A stretch of 64,000 bases of DNA from Arthrobacter sp. 18067 (GCF_902706295.1 NZ_CACSJJ010000021.1:1-64000), one strand, 5' to 3'; positions 17,259 to 25,951 are shown, counted from the stretch's first letter. The notes: generated by a model not told the origin, from the sequence alone. Program-made: numbers and translations.

Positions 17259-17333
17259 ATGAGCAAGCGTGCACGTAAGCGTCGTGACCGTAAGCGCGGC
17301 GGCGCGAACCACGGCAAGCGTCCCAACACCTAA
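17259..17333 (+). CDS. 50S ribosomal protein bL37
   Basis: A 24-codon gene begins MSKRARKRRDRKRGG and ends ANHGKRPNT. AAGGAGG lies 6 bases upstream of the ATG, and it sits alone between PadR and rsrA. Length, the Arg/Lys-rich first half and the ANHGKRPN tail match the small actinobacterial large-subunit protein bL37 found in mycobacterial ribosome structures. A strong terminator follows at 17367. Genes this short are often missed. Confidence 0.9.
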   Translation: MSKRARKRRDRKRGGANHGKRPNT

Positions 17334-17366
17334 GCCAGCGGCTTAGTGTCACAGGCTTAAGAGCGA

Positions 17367-17400
17367 GGGCCCCGGAAACCATGCGGTTTCCGGGGCCCTT
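17367..17400. terminator. Bidirectional terminator between bL37 and rsrA
   Basis: A perfect 14-bp stem (GGGCCCCGGAAACC with its complement) with loop ATGC lies between convergent genes bL37 and rsrA. TT follows on the plus strand. It can serve both directions. Confidence 0.85.
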
Positions 17401-17420
17401 GGCGTTGTGGCCGGCTCTGA

Positions 17421-17681
17421 TCAGGCCTCTACCGGCTTGATGGAGTGGATCCTGTCAAGAATCGAGTTCTTCAGGTTCTCCGGTGCCGATTCGGTGCACG
17501 AGCGCTTGACCATGGTGCGGATAAGGCACTCGAGGTCATACTGCTCAGAGCATTCCTCGCAGGTGTCCAAGTGCTGCTTGATCTCAGTGAGGTCCTCGCG
17601 GGTCAAAGCGCCGTCGAGGTACTCGTAGATCCGCTGCATTCGCGTATCGTCGCAATCGCCCAATCCCTGGCAGTCGCTCAT
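17421..17681 (-). CDS. rsrA: Zinc-dependent thiol-sensing anti-sigma factor
   Basis: The 86-residue ZAS-type anti-sigma factor has H37-x3-C41-x2-C44 (HLDTCEEC) and an N-terminal Cys10, the same spacing as Streptomyces RsrA. In that family zinc release and disulfide formation under thiol oxidation free the sigma factor. It overlaps the upstream sigma gene by 4 bases, so both are made from one message in similar amounts. Confidence 0.92.
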   Translation of the reverse strand: MSDCQGLGDCDDTRMQRIYEYLDGALTREDLTEIKQHLDTCEECSEQYDLECLIRTMVKRSCTESAPENLKNSILDRIHSIKPVEA

Positions 17682-18385
17682 TTCTCTTTCTCCTGATTGT
17701 TGCTTCCGGCCGCGGCCTGATCTTCGGTATGGGCCCTGAAGCCCCGTTCGGTGGCGTAGTCCGCCAGCATGTCCCGCAGCATCTTCCTGCCGCGGTGCAA
17801 CCGTGACATGACCGTGCCAATGGGGGTGTTCATAATTTCTGAGATTTGCTTGTACGCGTAGCCCTCGACGTCTGCGAAGTAGACAGCCAGACGGAATTCT
17901 TCCGGGATCGACTGCAACGCGTTCTTGACGTCGGAGTCCGGAAGGTGGTCCAGCGCTTCAGTTTCGGCGGACCTCAAGCCTGCCGACGTGTGCGATTCCG
18001 CCTTGGCCAACTGCCAATCCTCGATCGTGTCCGAGTTGGACTGCAACGGCTCGCGCTGACGCTTCCGGTAGAGATTGATATAGGTGTTGGTCAGGATGCG
18101 GTAAAGCCACGCCTTAAGGTTGGTTCCCGGCTTGTACTGATGGAAAGCCGAGAAAGCCTTGGTGTAGGCCTCCTGAACCAGGTCCTCGGCGTCCGAGGGG
18201 TTCCGGGCCATCCTCATGGCAGCCGAATACAACTGGTCCACGTACTGCATGGCGTCGCGTTCGAAGCGCTCCCGCCGCTGTTCGGTAGTCTCCGTGGCAA
18301 GGTCGACGTCGGTCGCGGCCACTGCGTCGTCATTCGCGCCGGCTGCCTGGTCCATGGCCGCTGCGGCCGGTTCCGTGGTGCTCAT
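17678..18385 (-). CDS. sigH: ECF sigma factor SigH/SigR (thiol-oxidative stress)
   Basis: The 235-residue group IV sigma factor has region 2 (MARNPSDAEDLVQEAYTKAF; LKAWLYRILTNTYINLYRK) and region 4 (YKQISEIMNTPIGTVMSRLHRGRKMLR). The N-terminal 50 residues are Ala-rich and variable. Start ATG 18385 (MSTTEPAA) is preferred over an in-frame TTG at 18484, because a SigH-type promoter candidate overlaps the latter. Paired with RsrA, it should drive the thioredoxin/mycothiol response and its own gene. Internal starts are known in the Streptomyces homologue and cannot be excluded. Confidence 0.92.
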   Translation of the reverse strand: MSTTEPAAAAMDQAAGANDDAVAATDVDLATETTEQRRERFERDAMQYVDQLYSAAMRMARNPSDAEDLVQEAYTKAFSAFHQYKPGTNLKAWLYRILTNTYINLYRKRQREPLQSNSDTIEDWQLAKAESHTSAGLRSAETEALDHLPDSDVKNALQSIPEEFRLAVYFADVEGYAYKQISEIMNTPIGTVMSRLHRGRKMLRDMLADYATERGFRAHTEDQAAAGSNNQEKEK

Positions 18386-18463
18386 CGTTGCCAAGTCTAC
18401 TGTCAGCTGCCGGGATTCCGGCTGCGTACCGTACCCGAGCTCCGGTAGAACCACGCGGTCCTT

Positions 18464-18488
18464 AACCAAAGTCAAAAAAACCAACTCC
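18464..18488 (-). promoter_or_regulatory. Putative SigH-dependent autoregulatory promoter
   Basis: Read leftward: GGAGT (18488-18484), 17 bases including a T7 tract, then GTT (18466-18464). This resembles the SigR/SigH consensus GGAAT-N17-19-GTT. Transcription would start about 70 bases before the sigH ATG. Confidence 0.5.
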
Positions 18489-18657
18489 GTTCACCAAGGC
18501 GGCAACACCCTGCCGCAGTCCGGTCTCCACCGCACCACTAGTTCACAACGGCCGCCGCTGGGTAATTATTCCGCAAAGGTGCAAGACTAGAGCAGACTGC
18601 ACCCTTTGAACACAACACTCATTGACATCGTGTGGCAAGCCATCCAGGAGGCAAGAC

Positions 18658-19173
18658 ATGTCCGTTATCCGTTTTCTCGCCCGTCCCATGCTCGCGTCCA
18701 GTTTCGTCGTCGCAGGTCTGGACAAGCTCAGGAACGCGGACGACACCGCCAAGCAGCTCTCCCCCGTTCTTCGACGCGCATCGGAATCCCTTCCCTTCAA
18801 GGCCGATGAGAAGACCCTCGCGCGTCTCATCGGTGGAGCCCAGCTGGGAGCCGGAGCATTGCTTGGGCTGGGCAAGCTCTCCCGTTTCGCCGCCACTGTG
18901 CTGGCTGTGACGTCGGCCTTGAACTCCTACGTCGAATGGCGTTCGGCCGATATCAGCACCAAGGAGGGCCGGCGGGCCCGCAAGGCACAGCTGTTGAAGA
19001 ACATTTCCCTGACGGGCGGGGTCCTTCTTGCCTCGGTTGATACCGACGGACGTCCGAGCATCGCCTGGCGCGCAGAACACTTGGCCGCCGATGCCAAAAA
19101 GGTGACGGGCAAGCAGATTAAGCGGGCAGACAAAGCAGTACGCAAGGCCGTAGACAACGCAGTTGGAGCATAA
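18658..19173 (+). CDS. DoxX family membrane protein
   Basis: The 171-residue protein has about three to four hydrophobic helices (FLARPMLASSFVVAGLDKL; LIGGAQLGAGALLGLGKLSRFAATVLAVTSAL; GGVLLASV) and a basic C-terminal tail. Start ATG 18658 follows AGGAGG. DoxX proteins are often linked to thiosulfate/thiol oxidation and redox stress, which fits the divergent sigH, but no activity can be read from the sequence. aroA starts 7 bases after its stop. Confidence 0.8.
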   Translation: MSVIRFLARPMLASSFVVAGLDKLRNADDTAKQLSPVLRRASESLPFKADEKTLARLIGGAQLGAGALLGLGKLSRFAATVLAVTSALNSYVEWRSADISTKEGRRARKAQLLKNISLTGGVLLASVDTDGRPSIAWRAEHLAADAKKVTGKQIKRADKAVRKAVDNAVGA

Positions 19174-19179
19174 GGAAGC

Positions 19180-20547
19180 ATGACAGGTACCACCGCCGCA
19201 AACACCGGATCAACCGAAGCCGCCGCGCTGCCACTCTGGCCGGCCCCGTACGCCAAGGGGCCAGTGGACGCCACGGTGACGGTGCCTGGTTCAAAGTCGC
19301 TGACCAACCGGTTCCTGGTGTTGGCGGCTTTGGCGGATGGCCCCTCGCGGTTGCGCGCTCCCCTGCATTCCCGTGACTCCGCACTCATGATCCAGGCCCT
19401 GCGGCACTTGGGCGCCTCCGTTACCGAGGTCCCCGGTGACGGCGACTACGGTCCTGACCTTGAGATTACGCCCATGGATCCCGCAGCCTCGGGCTCAGAA
19501 ACGGCCATCGACTGCGGCCTGGCCGGAACCGTCATGCGTTTCGTGCCTCCGCTCGCGGCGTTGCGCAACGGCCCCACCGTCTTCGACGGAGATCCACACG
19601 CCCGCAACCGGCCAATGGGAACCATCATCGAGGCGTTGATCGCGCTCGGCGTTCCCGTGGCAGCGGATGGCGGCAGGACGCCGTCGGCCCTTCCGTTCAC
19701 AGTGGACGGCACCGGCGAGGTTCGCGGCGGCCACTTGGTGATCGACGCCAGCGCCTCATCGCAGTTTGTGTCTGCCTTGCTGCTGGTGGGCGCACGGTTC
19801 ACCGAGGGGCTTCACTTGGAGCACGTCGGCAAGCCGGTACCCAGCCTCGACCACATCACCATGACCGTGGAAGTCCTCCGCAGCGTGGGAGTCACTGTGG
19901 ACGATTCCGTGCCCAACCACTGGCGGGTCTCCCCCGGATCCATCAAGGCCTTTGACCAACGGATCGAACAGGATCTTTCAAATGCGGGGCCGTTCCTGGC
20001 CGCAGCATTGGCCACGCAGGGAACCGTCCGCATCCCCAACTGGCCGGCTGGCACCACCCAGGTCGGCGATATGTGGAGGACAATCCTCGCCACCATGGGG
20101 GCCAATGTCACTCTGGCGGACGGGACCCTGACCGTGACCGGCGGGCCGGCGATCCTGGGCGCTGATTTCGACGAAACCAGCGAGCTCGCTCCCACTGTTG
20201 CTGCCTTGTGCGCTCTTGCCGCCAGCCCATCGAAGCTGACCGGCATTGCCCATCTCCGTGGCCACGAAACTGACCGGCTTGCAGCTCTTGTTGCCGAAAT
20301 CAATCGCCTTGGTGGAGACTCCGAAGAAACCGCCGATGGGTTGGTCATCCGCCCGGCCTCGCTGCACTCAGGAGTGGTCCACAGCTACGCCGACCACCGC
20401 ATGGCCACTGCCGGCGCCATCCTCGGCCTCGCGGTCGAAGGAGTCCAGGTGGAAGATATCGCCACGACGTCAAAGACCATGCCCGAGTTCCCCGAAATCT
20501 GGGCACGTATGCTTGAATCCGCCGGCGCCGACGAGGCCAGCAACTGA
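19180..20547 (+). CDS. aroA: 3-phosphoshikimate 1-carboxyvinyltransferase (EPSP synthase)
   Basis: The 455-residue shikimate-pathway enzyme joins PEP to shikimate-3-phosphate. Motifs: PGSKSLTNRFLVLAALADG near the N-terminus, CGLAGTVMRFVPPLAAL for the PEP site, LSNAGPFLAAAL and RGHETDRLAALVAEI near the C-terminus. The site reads LAGTVMRF, where E. coli has NAGTAMRP, a substitution usual in actinobacterial AroA. It is followed 2 bases later by rsgA, and hisN lies just beyond. Confidence 0.96.
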   Translation: MTGTTAANTGSTEAAALPLWPAPYAKGPVDATVTVPGSKSLTNRFLVLAALADGPSRLRAPLHSRDSALMIQALRHLGASVTEVPGDGDYGPDLEITPMDPAASGSETAIDCGLAGTVMRFVPPLAALRNGPTVFDGDPHARNRPMGTIIEALIALGVPVAADGGRTPSALPFTVDGTGEVRGGHLVIDASASSQFVSALLLVGARFTEGLHLEHVGKPVPSLDHITMTVEVLRSVGVTVDDSVPNHWRVSPGSIKAFDQRIEQDLSNAGPFLAAALATQGTVRIPNWPAGTTQVGDMWRTILATMGANVTLADGTLTVTGGPAILGADFDETSELAPTVAALCALAASPSKLTGIAHLRGHETDRLAALVAEINRLGGDSEETADGLVIRPASLHSGVVHSYADHRMATAGAILGLAVEGVQVEDIATTSKTMPEFPEIWARMLESAGADEASN

Positions 20548-20549
20548 CC

Positions 20550-21665
20550 ATGGGCCGCGATGCACGCTCCTGGGACGAATCCGACGTCCGGATCCGACCC
20601 AATAAAAAAGGTTCCAGGCCGCGGACCAAGGACAGGCCCAGTCACGACGACGCCGTTATCGGCCGGATCATCACCGTGGACCGCGGACGCTACAGGGCGA
20701 TTGTGGACGAGGATTCCGCGAACGCACGCGTCGTCATCGCCGCGCGCGCCCGCGAACTGCGGCGAAACCCGGTAGTACCCGGGGACTTCGTCGCCTTGGT
20801 CGGGGACGTCTCCGGCTCGCCGGACACGCTGGCGAGGCTGGTCCGCGTTGAAGAGCGCCGGACGCTGCTGCGTCGCAGTGCCGACGACACGGACCCCATC
20901 GAACGGGTGGTAGTGGCAAACGCCCACCAGTTGGTCATTGTTGTTGCAGCCGCCAACCCTGAACCGCGCACCGGATTCATAGACCGCGCCTTGGTGGCAG
21001 CCTACGACGCCGGCATTGAGCCGTTGCTGCTCATCACCAAAGCGGACGTCAAGGATCCGGCGGAATTGCTTGCCAACTACCTCAGCCTGGACTTCCCGGT
21101 GATCATCAGCCGCACGGCTGACTCCGAAGCAGGTGGCATCGACGCCCGCTCCGATGACGGCCTGTCCGCACGGCTGAACAAGGACGCCGTGGCCCAGCTG
21201 CGCTCCCACCTCGGCGGCAAGGTGACCGTCATGCTCGGCCACTCCGGCGTCGGCAAATCCACCATGGTCAATGCCTTGACGGGAGCGGAGCGTGCCACCG
21301 GAGGCGTCAATGCCGTGACGGGCCGTGGACGGCATACGTCCTCCTCCGCTTTGGCCCTGAAACTCGCCAACGCGCCGGCCGGCAGCTGGATCATCGACAC
21401 CCCCGGCATCCGTTCCTTTGGCCTCGCCCATGTGGATCCGGACCGGATCCTGCACTCGTTCCCGGATCTTGAGCCCGGAACGGAAGCCTGTGAGCGGGGC
21501 TGCAAGCACGACGCCACTGCCATCAACTGCGGGCTGGATCCGTGGGTGAACGACGGCCACGCAGGACCGTCAGGGGTAGCGCGGTTGGCCTCGTTGCGCC
21601 GTTTGCTCGGTGCCGACCCCCGGTTGGAAGCAAAAGAGACCAAGGAACTGGGCACAGTCAACTGA
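20550..21665 (+). CDS. rsgA: Ribosome small-subunit-dependent GTPase A
   Basis: The 371-residue circularly permuted GTPase has an OB-fold N-terminal domain (AVIGRIITVDRGRYRAIVDED), then G4 (LLITKADV), G1 (GHSGVGKSTMVNAL), the switch region (TGRGRHTSSSALAL) and G3 (DTPGIRSF). A C-terminal zinc knuckle follows (CERGCKHDATAINC). It aids late 30S maturation. The adjacent order aroA-rsgA-hisN suggests one transcript. Confidence 0.95.
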   Translation: MGRDARSWDESDVRIRPNKKGSRPRTKDRPSHDDAVIGRIITVDRGRYRAIVDEDSANARVVIAARARELRRNPVVPGDFVALVGDVSGSPDTLARLVRVEERRTLLRRSADDTDPIERVVVANAHQLVIVVAAANPEPRTGFIDRALVAAYDAGIEPLLLITKADVKDPAELLANYLSLDFPVIISRTADSEAGGIDARSDDGLSARLNKDAVAQLRSHLGGKVTVMLGHSGVGKSTMVNALTGAERATGGVNAVTGRGRHTSSSALALKLANAPAGSWIIDTPGIRSFGLAHVDPDRILHSFPDLEPGTEACERGCKHDATAINCGLDPWVNDGHAGPSGVARLASLRRLLGADPRLEAKETKELGTVN

Positions 21666-21719
21666 TCGTTGCGGCTTCGCGTCCCCGCTGCAGCGTGCGT
21701 TTCAGGATAGTTTGGTGGC

Positions 21720-22532
21720 ATGACCCATCCCGTTTCCACCTACAACGATGACCTGCGCCTTGCCCACGTCCTCGCTGATTCAGTCGATGCCCAGACCATG
21801 GACCGCTTCAAGGCTCTGGACCTGAAGATCGAAACCAAGCCAGACCTCACACCTGTCACCGACGCAGACAAAGCAGCGGAGGAGGCCATCCGGGGTCAGC
21901 TCTCCCGTTCCCGTCCCCGGGATGCTGTCCTTGGCGAGGAGTTTGGCAGCAGCGGACACGGCTCACGGCGTTGGATCATTGATCCCATCGATGGGACCAA
22001 GAACTTCGTCCGGGGCGTGCCGGTGTGGGCAACATTGATCGCACTGGTTGATGAGGGGGAACCGGTGGTCGGCGTCGTCAGCGCACCTGCATTGGGCAAG
22101 CGCTGGTGGGCGGCCAAGGACATGGGCGCCTACATGGGCCGCTCACTGGCATCCGCTACGCGCCTGAAGGTCTCGAACGTTTCCCGCTTGGCCGACGCCT
22201 CGATGTCGTATTCAAGCCTGTCCGGATGGAAGCAGCGAGGCAACCTCGACGAGTTCATGGGGCTCACCGAAGACATCTGGCGAACCCGCGCCTACGGTGA
22301 CTTCTGGTCCTACTGCCTGGTGGCTGAAGGCGCCGTGGACATCGCCTGCGAGCCTGAGCTGAACCTTTACGACATGGCAGCACTCGTCCCGATCGTCACT
22401 GAAGCCGGTGGCCGCTTTACTTCCTTGGAAGGCGAAGACGGCCCCTTCGGCGGCAACGCCCTGGCCACCAACTCGATCCTGCACTCTGAGGTCCTCAAAC
22501 GGCTCAACCCTGGACTGGACGACCTCCTCTGA
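21720..22532 (+). CDS. hisN: Histidinol-phosphatase, inositol monophosphatase-type
   Basis: The 270-residue IMPase-fold enzyme has metal site 1 GEEFG, site 2 DPIDGTKNFVRGVPVW and site 3 YDMAALVPIVTEAGG. Actinobacteria use this HisN type to dephosphorylate histidinol phosphate. The FVRGVPVW stretch after the DPIDGT box and the aroA-rsgA context support HisN over inositol monophosphatase. A strong terminator follows. Confidence 0.9.
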   Translation: MTHPVSTYNDDLRLAHVLADSVDAQTMDRFKALDLKIETKPDLTPVTDADKAAEEAIRGQLSRSRPRDAVLGEEFGSSGHGSRRWIIDPIDGTKNFVRGVPVWATLIALVDEGEPVVGVVSAPALGKRWWAAKDMGAYMGRSLASATRLKVSNVSRLADASMSYSSLSGWKQRGNLDEFMGLTEDIWRTRAYGDFWSYCLVAEGAVDIACEPELNLYDMAALVPIVTEAGGRFTSLEGEDGPFGGNALATNSILHSEVLKRLNPGLDDLL

Positions 22533-22579
22533 GGCACTGTTCCGGACTGGCGCCGTGGCGTCGGTTTTCCGAATTTTCG

Positions 22580-22618
22580 ACGGCGGATGCCCTCTTTTGG
22601 GGGTGTCCGCCGTTTTTT
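22580..22618 (+). terminator. Intrinsic terminator after hisN
   Basis: A stem of ACGGCGGATGCCC with GGGGTGTCCGCCGT (wobble pairs allowed) is followed by TTTTTT. It ends the aroA-rsgA-hisN unit. Confidence 0.9.
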
Positions 22619-22717
22619 CTTCGCCGAATCTCCTCATTCTGCCACCGACGTAACAAAGCGCTTAACAATACGGATCGGCTTTGGACTGGTCCCGGGAGGT
22701 GGCCTAACCTTTTTACA

Positions 22718-22831
22718 GGTCACGAGTGCCAGCGCTAAACCCCGGTTTGCTGGCCGGCAACCCTCCATTCGCGGTGGGGTGCCCCGGGTGACGACCCGGC
22801 CGGTCCGGAACGGATGCGGCAAGCGCGGATC
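22718..22831 (+). promoter_or_regulatory. SAM-IV riboswitch
   Basis: The stretch starts GGTCACGAGTGCCAGCG, continues CCCCGGTTTGCTGG, CCGGCAACCCTCC and GGGGTGCCCCGGGTGACGAC, and ends GCGGCAAGCGCGGATC. It follows the Mycobacterium SAM-IV aptamer nearly base for base, including the CCGGCAACCCTCC core and the 3' GCGGCAAGCGCGG element. It ends about 30 bases before the start codon of the SufS-like gene. The following CCCCC-TAT-GGGGG hairpin (22831-22843) and a CCTC segment able to pair with the GAGG Shine-Dalgarno suggest control of translation. Confidence 0.93.
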
Positions 22832-22863
22832 CCCCTATGGGGGTCCCTCCTGAGTGAGGTCCC

Positions 22864-24273
22864 ATGAGCACTGTCACATTCGACTCAAACATCATTCCGT
22901 CCTTCGCTGAAGAAACCCCGGCGCAGGCAGCCGCAGCGTCGAGGCCGCTCGCCGCAGTTACAGGTGCAGAATTGCAGGCTCCGCTGATCCAAGGTGGGCA
23001 CGTCCGCTACGCCAATCTCGACTACGGAGCATCGGCACCAGCGCTGACCATCGTTTCGGCCTACCTCAACGAAGTCCTGCCGTATTACGCCAGCGTTCAT
23101 CGCGGCGCGGGCTATGCCTCCCAAATCAGCACGTCCGTGTACGAGAATTCGCGGAACATCGTCCGCGAATTCGTCGGCGGACGCCCCGATGATTCCGTGA
23201 TTTTCACCCGGAACACCACGGACTCCTTGAACCTCCTCGCGGGATGCCTCCCGCAGGTCGATGGCCTGCCGACGGGCGAAGTCCTGTACTTGGACATCGA
23301 ACACCACGCCAACCTGCTTCCCTGGCAGGGAGTACCGCACCGCAGCGTTGTAGCAGCCTCGACATTGGCCGCGACACTGGACAAGCTCCGCGCGGAATTG
23401 GCCCAGGGCGGCGTAAGCCTGCTTGCCGTGACAGGCGCCTCGAACGTCACTGGCGAAATCCTTCCCATCGCCCAACTCGCTTCCGTCGCCCACGAATACG
23501 GCGCCCGTATCGTGGTGGACGCGGCCCAGCTCGCACCGCACCGGCGGGTCAACATCACCGAGGCAGACGTCGACTACATCGTCTTCTCCGGACACAAGCT
23601 GTACGCACCGTTCGGCGCTGGCGTCGTGGTTGGTCGCCCGGATTGGCTCGACGCCGGAACTCCGCACCTGGCCGGTGGCGGCGCCGTCCGTGAAGCCCGC
23701 CTGGACTCCGTCAGCTGGGCAACCGGTCCTGCCCGCCACGAAGGCGGCTCGCCCAACGTCCTGGGTGCCGCAACCCTCGCCCGCGCCACGCAAGTCCTCG
23801 CCGGACTGGACCAGGAGGCTTGGCACGCCCATGAAGCCGCCATCCGCTCCTACCTGGTGGACGGCCTGGAGGCCATCGACGGCGTGACGGTCCACCGGAT
23901 CTTCAGCGACTCCGAAGACACCATTGGCGTCGTCAATTTCTCCGTGGAAGGATTCGACGCCGGGTTGGTCGCCGCCTACCTGGCGGCCGAGCACGGCGTT
24001 GGTCTCCGGGACGGACGCTTCTGCGCCCACCCCCTGCTCAAGCGGCTCGGCCTGCCCTCAGGCTCCTTGCGTGCCAGCTTCGGCGTCGGCTCCCGGTTGG
24101 AGGACGCCACGAGGCTGCTTGCAGGCATCGAAGAGCTCAAGCGCAACGGGCTGGGTTGGGACTACGTGGTGGACGAGGGCCGCTGGGTACCTGCCAATGA
24201 CCACCGAACCTATCCGGAGTGGGCTCCCAACACACCCGGCACTGCAGGCGCTGCTCCCTGCACGGTGGACTAA
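22864..24273 (+). CDS. Cysteine desulfurase/selenocysteine lyase-like aminotransferase class V
   Basis: The 469-residue PLP enzyme of class V has the cofactor Lys at about 245 (SGHKLYAPFG), the His of DIEHHANLLPW and a Cys at about 387 in RDGRFCAHPLL, equivalent to the catalytic Cys of SufS-type desulfurases. It may mobilise sulfur from cysteine or a related amino acid. No Suf or Isc partner is adjacent. Being under a SAM-IV riboswitch, it should be made when S-adenosylmethionine is scarce, which argues for a role in methionine/cysteine supply rather than housekeeping Fe-S assembly. GAGG lies 4 bases before the ATG. Confidence 0.85.
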   Translation: MSTVTFDSNIIPSFAEETPAQAAAASRPLAAVTGAELQAPLIQGGHVRYANLDYGASAPALTIVSAYLNEVLPYYASVHRGAGYASQISTSVYENSRNIVREFVGGRPDDSVIFTRNTTDSLNLLAGCLPQVDGLPTGEVLYLDIEHHANLLPWQGVPHRSVVAASTLAATLDKLRAELAQGGVSLLAVTGASNVTGEILPIAQLASVAHEYGARIVVDAAQLAPHRRVNITEADVDYIVFSGHKLYAPFGAGVVVGRPDWLDAGTPHLAGGGAVREARLDSVSWATGPARHEGGSPNVLGAATLARATQVLAGLDQEAWHAHEAAIRSYLVDGLEAIDGVTVHRIFSDSEDTIGVVNFSVEGFDAGLVAAYLAAEHGVGLRDGRFCAHPLLKRLGLPSGSLRASFGVGSRLEDATRLLAGIEELKRNGLGWDYVVDEGRWVPANDHRTYPEWAPNTPGTAGAAPCTVD

Positions 24274-24379
24274 TACGCGACTGTGGACCGCGCGTGCGGC
24301 TAAACCTCGCGGGCCAGGCTTTCACTGCTGCGGTAAATTCGTAGGGTATATTTTGGCGACCCTGTGAAGGAGTCTTTGC

Positions 24380-25210
24380 GTGGCATTGCGTTCTCCGGCT
24401 GCATCAAGCGGACAGCCCGGCATTCCCGGACCCGCTGGACCGCGCGGTCCGAAACTCCAAGCCACACGTCGGATGGAACTCGGCCAGAGCTTTCAAGACG
24501 GCGGTGAGCGCTATGATCGCGTGCGGCCCGGCTATCCCGCAGACTCTTTGAGGTGGCTCCTTCCCGACACGGCAGAGACAGCTGCAGACATTGGAGCAGG
24601 TACTGGAAAGTTCACTGCCCTCCTCCTCGAACGCGGACTTGAGGTGGCCGCCGTCGATCCTTCCACTGACATGCTGGAGCAACTGCGGAAGAGCTATCCG
24701 CAAGTAAGGGCATTGGAGGGTACGGCCGAGGCAACTGGACTGGCGGACTCAGCATTCGACGTCGTCAGCGTTGCCCAGGCCTGGCACTGGTGCGACCCCC
24801 TCATCGCCAGCACCGAAATCTCCAGGATCCTGCGGCCGCAGGGAATCCTGGGACTGATCTGGAACCAGTTGGATACGTCGGTTCCGTGGGTCCACAGGCT
24901 TTCGCGCATCATGCATGCCGGCGATGTCCACAAGCCCGGCTTCCGGCCTGTCATCGGTCCGGAGTTCGCCGGGCTGGAGAGCCACCTCACGGTGTGGGAG
25001 GACTCCATGACGCCGGAAGAGATCATGGAGCTGAGCAAGTCGCGCAGCTACTACCTGCGGGCCAACCAAGCAACGCGGGCCAAAGTCATGGGAAACCTCG
25101 AGTGGTACCTGTACGACCACCTCGCTCACGCGCCAGGTGGGATCGTCCAGTTGCCCTACGTGACGCAAACCTGGCGGGCGCTCAAGGTTCCCCCCGCCCC
25201 GCCACGGTAG
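24380..25210 (+). CDS. Class I SAM-dependent methyltransferase
   Basis: The 276-residue protein has motif I ADIGAGTGKFTALLLERG, an acidic post-I loop AAVDPSTDM and DVVSVAQAWHWCDP. The last pattern is common in the UbiE/Methyltransf_11-like group that also includes yeast Trm9/Crg1-type enzymes. The first 30 residues are Pro/Gly-rich and variable. Start GTG 24380 follows AAGGAG. Substrate unknown. The next gene begins 9 bases downstream. Confidence 0.85.
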   Translation: MALRSPAASSGQPGIPGPAGPRGPKLQATRRMELGQSFQDGGERYDRVRPGYPADSLRWLLPDTAETAADIGAGTGKFTALLLERGLEVAAVDPSTDMLEQLRKSYPQVRALEGTAEATGLADSAFDVVSVAQAWHWCDPLIASTEISRILRPQGILGLIWNQLDTSVPWVHRLSRIMHAGDVHKPGFRPVIGPEFAGLESHLTVWEDSMTPEEIMELSKSRSYYLRANQATRAKVMGNLEWYLYDHLAHAPGGIVQLPYVTQTWRALKVPPAPPR

Positions 25211-25219
25211 GCTTGGGTT

Positions 25220-25933
25220 GTGAAGACCAGTACGCCCTCCTCCTCGATCGAGGACTACGTCAAGGTCATCTACTCCTACACGGAGTGGCAAGACAAACCG
25301 ATTACGTCCTCCCAGCTTGCCCAGCGCCTGGGTGTGGCCAACTCGTCGGTGTCTGAGATGGTCCGCAAGCTCAAGGACCAAGGCTTGGTGGACCACCAGC
25401 CCTACAGCGCCATCAGGTTGACTCCCGAGGGCATGCGCCTTGCCCTGTCCATGGTCCGGCGGCACCGCCTTATTGAGACGTATTTGGTGGAAGAACTCGG
25501 GTACAGCTGGGACGAGGTCCACGATGAAGCCGAGATGCTGGAGCACGCGGTGTCAGATACCTTCATCGAGCGCATGTCTGCCAAACTTGGCCATCCCACC
25601 AGGGACCCCCACGGCGATCCCATTCCTTCGGCAGATGGCTCGGTTGAATTGCCGCACGCCTACCGCATGATCGAACTGGACCAGGGTCACTCCGGCCGTA
25701 TCACGCGGATCAGCGATGAGAACCCCGATCTCCTCAGGTACCTGGCAGCGGAAGAAATTGCCTTGGACGCTCCGGTTGAAGTCGTCGGACGCAAACCGTT
25801 CGGTGGGGCACTGGTGGTCCGGATCGGAACCGGAGCCCAAGGCCGCGAGTTCGATCTCGCCGACGAAGTGACCTCTGCCCTTTGGGTTCAGAGCGCTGAA
25901 GCCCACGAAGGTTGCGTCCTACCCTCCCACTGA
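25220..25933 (+). CDS. DtxR-family metal-dependent regulator with MntR-like metal site
   Basis: The 237-residue protein has the DtxR layout: winged helix (1-70), metal and dimerisation domain (70-140) and a C-terminal SH3-like FeoA domain. Ligand positions read Asp12, His82, Glu86, His101, Glu105, Glu108 and His109. The Met and Cys ligands of iron-sensing DtxR (Met10, Cys102) are Asp12 and Glu105 here, as in Bacillus MntR, so Mn(II) is the likelier signal. Start GTG 25220 follows the methyltransferase closely. Confidence 0.88.
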   Translation: MKTSTPSSSIEDYVKVIYSYTEWQDKPITSSQLAQRLGVANSSVSEMVRKLKDQGLVDHQPYSAIRLTPEGMRLALSMVRRHRLIETYLVEELGYSWDEVHDEAEMLEHAVSDTFIERMSAKLGHPTRDPHGDPIPSADGSVELPHAYRMIELDQGHSGRITRISDENPDLLRYLAAEEIALDAPVEVVGRKPFGGALVVRIGTGAQGREFDLADEVTSALWVQSAEAHEGCVLPSH

Positions 25934-25951
25934 CCCAAGCCCCGCATGAGG

